Below are positions 44,801-50,800 of a stretch of DNA of 64,000 nt, one piece after another; the first letter of the stretch is position 1; every line of letters starts with the position of its first letter. The translations under genes and the position numbers were made by a program. Location: contig NC_010571.1 of NCBI RefSeq assembly GCF_000019965.1, positions 3,915,001 through 3,979,000 on the forward strand, read 5' to 3'. Origin of the DNA: Opitutus terrae PB90-1. GTDB lineage: Bacteria; Verrucomicrobiota; Verrucomicrobiia; Opitutales; Opitutaceae. The notes below the pieces were generated by a model. The model saw only the letters and a program-made list of their open reading frames with translations. It searched no databases and had not been told where the DNA came from.

Positions 44801-47800
44801 TGTCCGAGACGGAGCGGGCAATGGTGCAACTGAGCCTAATGCGCAAATACAACGTCGGCGCGGAGACGCTCACGGCGCTGCCGGCGCCTGGAATTTACGG
44901 TCCGCCGCTGCAAGTAACACTGCATGCGATCGCGCCGACGCCGGAAATCTACTACACCACCGACGGCACCGCGCCGGTCCGCGGCGTTTCACCCCGCTAC
45001 ATCGAACCGATTATCGTGACGGAGACGACGCGGATTCGCGCCAAGGCGTTCATCGGCGAGACCGCTACCACCAATGAAGCCGGCGGGCTTTACGCGATCG
45101 GCAACCTGCCCGAACCTGTCACGCCACTGTCCGGCGTGGCCGGCACGTATTTCAGCGGCCCGGATTTCTCCGGCAGCAGCACGCGACGAATCGACACCCA
45201 GATCGCGAATCCGAACTTCGCCACGCTGCCCACCGATTGGCAGGGAACCTCGGCCAGCGCGCAGTGGACCGGCGAACTCGTCGCGCAGTTCAACGAGAGC
45301 CACCAGTTCTTCCTCAAGACCAATGGCGGTGTGCGACTGTGGTTCGATGGCGAGCTGGTGATCGACAGCTGGTCCGACAGCGGCAGCCGCGAGCTTACGT
45401 TTACACGCGCGTTGGTTGCTGGAAACCGCTACCCGGTCCGGCTCGAGTTCCAGCGCAAGACCAGCACCGTGGAGCTAACGCTCGACTGGACGTGCAATTC
45501 GCTCGTGCGCACGTCCGTGCCGCAGTCGCAGTTCGCCTCCGGCCTGTCGTATTCGGCCATCGCTTCCACCCCGAAAGCGACACCGGCGGCTGGGGCCTAT
45601 GCGGACGTTGTCACGGTCGCGTTGAGTGCGACGACACCGACGACCGGCGCGCAGATCCGCTACACGCTGGATGGAAGCGAGCCTACGGAGGAATCACTGC
45701 TCTATTCAACGCCGTTCACGTTCGCCGAGCCGGTGCAAGTGCGCGCTCGCACCTATGCCGACGCTCACACACCGAGCGGTCTGTTGATCGCCGACTTCGA
45801 GCCGCTGTCGCAGACGTTCTCGCGAGCAGTGACCTACCACAAGGTGGAGGTTGGTCCGAGTAACAGCCCGGGCACCGGCACGCTGACCGAACTGGCATTC
45901 GAAGTCGGCGGGAATCGCTACTACCTGAATGGCAGCTCAGTCACGACTACGGCAGCGGTCACGAGCGGCACTTTGTCGGAGCTCACCGACACCATCGTCA
46001 ACAGCTATCCGGTGGGAGTCACCCCCGGTGGCGCCTACATCATCGTCACGCCGCAGCCGGTGGAGATCTCTGCCATCCTCGCCGCCTGCCAGATCAACTA
46101 CAACGGTGGCTACAATCTGCCGTTGTTCATTAAGTACTACACGTCGGCCGATGCTGGGGCCACGTGGGATCTGATCATGACGGCGGCGCCGATCAGCTGG
46201 ACGTCGGGCTATGTACGCCTCCCGATCCCGCGGCCGGGAGTGGACTTCTCGCCCGCGTCTGGACTCTACGCCCCGGGCGTGAGCGTGAGCCTCTCGTCCA
46301 CGCTTTCGAACTCGACGATCTACTACACCCTCGACGGCACGGAGCCGCTCGATTCGACCGCGCAGACGTATGCGGGGCCGATCACGCTGACGCAGCCGGC
46401 GTTGATCCGGGCGCGCGCCTACAACGCGGTCGTGCATGGGCTCGACTCCGCGGCGCTGTATCGCGTTGGCGCGGCTCCGGCGGCAGTGACTCCGCTCTCC
46501 GGGTTCGCCGCGACATACTTCAAAGCCGCTGACTTCAGCGGCAGCAGCACGCGGCGGATCGACGCCCAGGTCAACAACCCGGATTTCCTGACGCTGCCCA
46601 CGGGCTGGCAGGGCAACGAGGTCAGCGCCCGTTGGGAAGGCGAACTGCTCGCGCAGTTCACGGAGCCGCATACATTCACACTGACGACGAACGGCGGCGT
46701 CCGGCTGTGGTTTGGCGGCGACCTGGTGATCGACGATTGGACCGGTTCGACCAGCCGCACGTTGACGTTCACGCGAGATCTCACCTCCGAGACACGGTAT
46801 GCGGTCCGGATCGAATATCAGCGTCGTTCCGCCGTCACGCCGCAGCTCGTGTTCAGCTGGTCCGGTCTGTCCACCGTGGCTGCGCCGGTTCCACAATCAC
46901 AGCTAATCTCGGGACAATCCTTTGGTAGCACGGTTTCCACCCCGGTCGGTGCCACGCCGGGCATCTTCCTGCCAGGCGGACTGCAAGGGCAGTATTTCAA
47001 CAACACCAGCGTTTCCGGAGCCCCGGTGCTCGTGCGCACGGATGCGGTCGTGGACTTCGGTTGGGGCAACAGCGCGCCGGCGGCCCAGGTGAACGCGGAC
47101 AGCTTCTCCGTGCGATGGGAGGGCTTCGTGGAAGCGCCGGTTACCGGCGGCTACGTGTTCAGCACCGTCAGCGACGACGGCATCCGGCTGTGGGTGAACA
47201 ACACTCAGTTGATCAGCAACTGGACTGGACACGGCGACACGGTCGACACCAGTGCGTCGATCATCCTCGAAGCGGGCCAGCGTTATCCGATCAGGCTGGA
47301 GCACTTCGACGGCGGCGGCGGTGCCACGGCGCGCTTGCGTTGGAGCTATCCGGGCCAATCGACCACGACGATCCCGTCGGCCCGGCTTTACGCGACGGGC
47401 CACGCGACCGAGTTCCCGGCGGGCTCGACGGTGACGCTGACCGTGGGCACGCCGGCAAGTGGCGCGCAGATCTACTACACCTTCAATGGCGCCGAGCCCA
47501 CGCCAGACGCGACGCTCTACACCGGCCCCATCACGATCCTGGAGTCAGGCACGCTGCGCGCGCGGGCGTATGCCCCGGACCACAACGAGAGCGGACTCTT
47601 CACGGCGACGTATACCGTCACGTTTATCGCGCCGACGTTCACCGCGGCCTCCTTCAACGGTCAACCGACGCCCGTCATCCTAGCGACGAACGGCTCGGCA
47701 GAGGTTACGACGAAGGTGGGCGAGGGCGCGGCCTTTGCCGTCCTGGCCAGTGGCGCGCCATCGCCGACCTTCCAGTGGCGGAAGAATGGCACCGATATTC

Positions 47801-50800
47801 CGGGTGCGACCAGCGCCGGGTACGCGATTACCGCGGCCACCGCAGAGGACGCCGGCTCGTATTCCGTGGTAGCCACCAATCCGGGCGGCTCGATCACGAG
47901 CGGCACGTTCGTGCTCACGGTCGCGGTCCCGCCCGCGATCACCGCCCAGCCGGCGGGAGCTTCGGTCGACGCTGGCGCTCCGGTGTCGTTCACGGTGGTC
48001 GCGACGGGTGTGCCGGCGCCGACTTATCAATGGCAAAAGGACGGGACCGCCATCGCCGGGGCGACCAGTGCGACCTACACGATCCCCGCCGTGGCCGCGA
48101 GGGATGCCGGCAGTTACTCGGTCGTCGTTGCGAATAGCGCTGGTTCAGTCACGAGCGAATCTGCAGTTTTGACCGTCCTGCTGCCGCCGACGGTCATCGT
48201 GGTGACCGCGGATCGGACTGTGAACCCGGGCGAGTGGATCAGCGAAAACGAGGTCACGATCGACGGTGCGACGCTGACGCTCATCGGTTCGCACTCCATC
48301 AAGAGTTTGACGCTGGCCAACGGCGCGGTGCTCACGTCGGCCGAGACGACGGCGACGGAAGAGCACGTCCTCAACCTCACGGTGCAGGATACCGTCGAAA
48401 TTGATGCGTCGAGTCGAATTGACGTCAGCGAGCACGGTTATCTCGGCGGCAATCGTGCCGGCAATGCTTCGAAAGCGGGCCGGACTTACGGAAACCTCGA
48501 GGGCTCGGTTGGCGTTGCCGGTGGTAGCTATGGAGCGTGGGGTGGTCGTTCGGACGCTAATTACGAGAACCGCGCCGGATACGCGTACGGGCAGTTCACC
48601 AATCCGGCCCAACTGGGCTCGGGCGGCGGATCGTCCGGGGCGTCGAATCCGGGCGGAGACGGCGGTGGCCTCGTCCGCCTCACCGCCGGCGCGCTCAAGC
48701 TCCACGGCGCGATTTTGGCGAACGGCGGAGGAAAGGACGCCACAACGGAGGAGAACCGCTACAATGGCGCCGGAAGCGGCGGCGGCATCTGGCTCAACGT
48801 CGGCACGATCGAAGGAACCGGGACGATCTCTGCGGATGGTGGTAGCGCTGATCACACGAGTGCAGCCACCGCCGCAGGTAGTGGCGGACGGATCGCGATT
48901 CTCTACCAGGATGCGAGTGGCTACGATTTCGAGCAGGTTCACGCTTTTGGCGGGACCGCTTATCAGGGTGCGGCTGGACCGAACAACGGCGGAGCCGGCA
49001 CGATCTATCTCGAGCAGGTCGGTGTGCATCCGACCGGCGCGGGCGACCTGATTGTCGACAACGGCGGAACCGTCGGTGGCTCCACCCCGATCTACGCGCT
49101 CAATACCACCTTCTACGAATACACTCCGGCCGTCACCGCGCTTGATCCGGCCAATACGCGACTGATCGATGCCAATGTCTACCTCCCTGTAGACGACCCC
49201 GCGATCGGTGATATTGGGGCGGCGGGTTGCTGGGTGCAGCCTGATATCGAACTGCCGTACTACTACCGCGTCACGACGAACGACGGGACCTCACTCACCG
49301 TGGCCGATCCCGGTAGCACGTTCGCGCAGACCGCGAGTGTTGGGGCGCGATACCGTGGGGTCACTCTTCTTTCCAGCCTCCAGCTGAAACGGAGTGGTTC
49401 GCTCTGGACCAACGGTACGCTGGTCATCGTCGGCGGATTGGTGGAGGCCGAGCCCGGGTGCGGCTGGAATAGCGATTACGGGACAGAGTATATCGAACAG
49501 ATCAACCAGCCGTTGGAACTGACCCGGGCCGAGGCGACGCCCATCCTTTCACAGCTCGAGAGCACGGCGCGATTGTTCCTCCCGTTCAGTGGCGAGGTCC
49601 TCGATCATTCGGCGGGCGCGCTCGCGACTTCGGCGACCGCACCCACATTTGGCGCTTCGCGCTACGCCGAGCCGGCCGAGGCGCTCGCCCTCGATGGCAG
49701 CTTGCAGCGGGTGGTCTCGGTGAGCTCAGGTTCGCTCGCCACGATCCTCAATGGCTCGTTTAGCATCTCCTGCTGGCTGCTCGCCGATGAGAATTCGTGG
49801 GAACAGAGCCTGGATCACTATTTCCTCGGCAAGGGTGACGAGGGCTCCGCAGGGGCGTTGTGGGCCCGCTACGTCGCAACGACCCGCGTAATCGAGTTCG
49901 GACTTCGCAGCGACGCGGGCCAACTTGTGACGGTTCCGTTCCTGCCGGCTGGTAGCTACTACGGCTTCGACCCAGGACGCTGGTGCCACTACGTCCTGAT
50001 GGTCGATCGGGCGGCGGGGCGAATCCGCGCCTTCGCAGATGGTGTCATGGTCAACGTCGTGCCGCTGCCCGCCGGGTTCGTGATGAGCAACGCGGATTCA
50101 CTCCTCGTGGGCGGCTCGCGTCTCGTGGACGATCCGGCCACGGAAAGCCGCTGGAACGGCCGGATTGACGACGTCCTGCTCAGGGACACGACACTGTCGC
50201 ACCGGCAAGTCATGGCCTTGCTCTTCAACGAGAGCTACGCCCCGGCGCCACCCACCTTGGTTCTACCGTCGACGGCCGGGACGGTCAGCACTTCGGTCAC
50301 GGTCGATTGGCTGGAGTCCACCGATCCCGACACGCCGCCCAGCCAGCTCACGTATGAAGTTGAATACAGTTTCAATCCCGCCGACTGGGGATGGAATACG
50401 GCCGTGGGTGAAAGCGACCATCACGCTTCCTCCAATTACACCCTGGACCTGACCGGATCGTCGGACTCGACGCAGTTTTACCTGAGAGTACGGGCGTTTG
50501 ACGGCGTTAACTACTCGGAGTGGACAACAATCGGCCCGATGCGGTTCGACGACGGACCGCCGCGCAATCCTTGGGTTCGGATGGCGGGGGGGAACTACGT
50601 CTACACTGCGGCGGCCGAGCTGTATGGATGGGCGGAGGGTGCGTCTCACGTTTTGATCAGCGAGTCACCGACCTTTGCGGGGAGTTCCGAGACCGATTGG
50701 CGGCCGCTCAATGCCTACGAAGATGATCCATACCCGATCACGCTGTCGTCGGGCTTGGGCGAGAAGACGCTCTACGTGAAATTCCGCGACGTGTATGGCA

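Larger units (their letters stand above)
40396..44862 (+). repeat. giant protein: five LamG-like domains alternating with four FN3 domains
   Basis: Residues ~10526-12013 contain five concanavalin A/LamG-like domains (PF13385 type). Each opens with G-L-R-x-W-L-(K/R)-A-D and ends with GDIAEVIIYDRVL or similar followed by ER(E)A. FN3 domains of ~85 residues separate them (VSLAWTPVAGNGVQVFDIER, then YRYRIWARTYAGPAASG). The period is about 945-951 bp. LamG folds commonly bind glycans. The last LamG runs directly into a chitobiase-C domain without an FN3. Confidence 0.8.
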
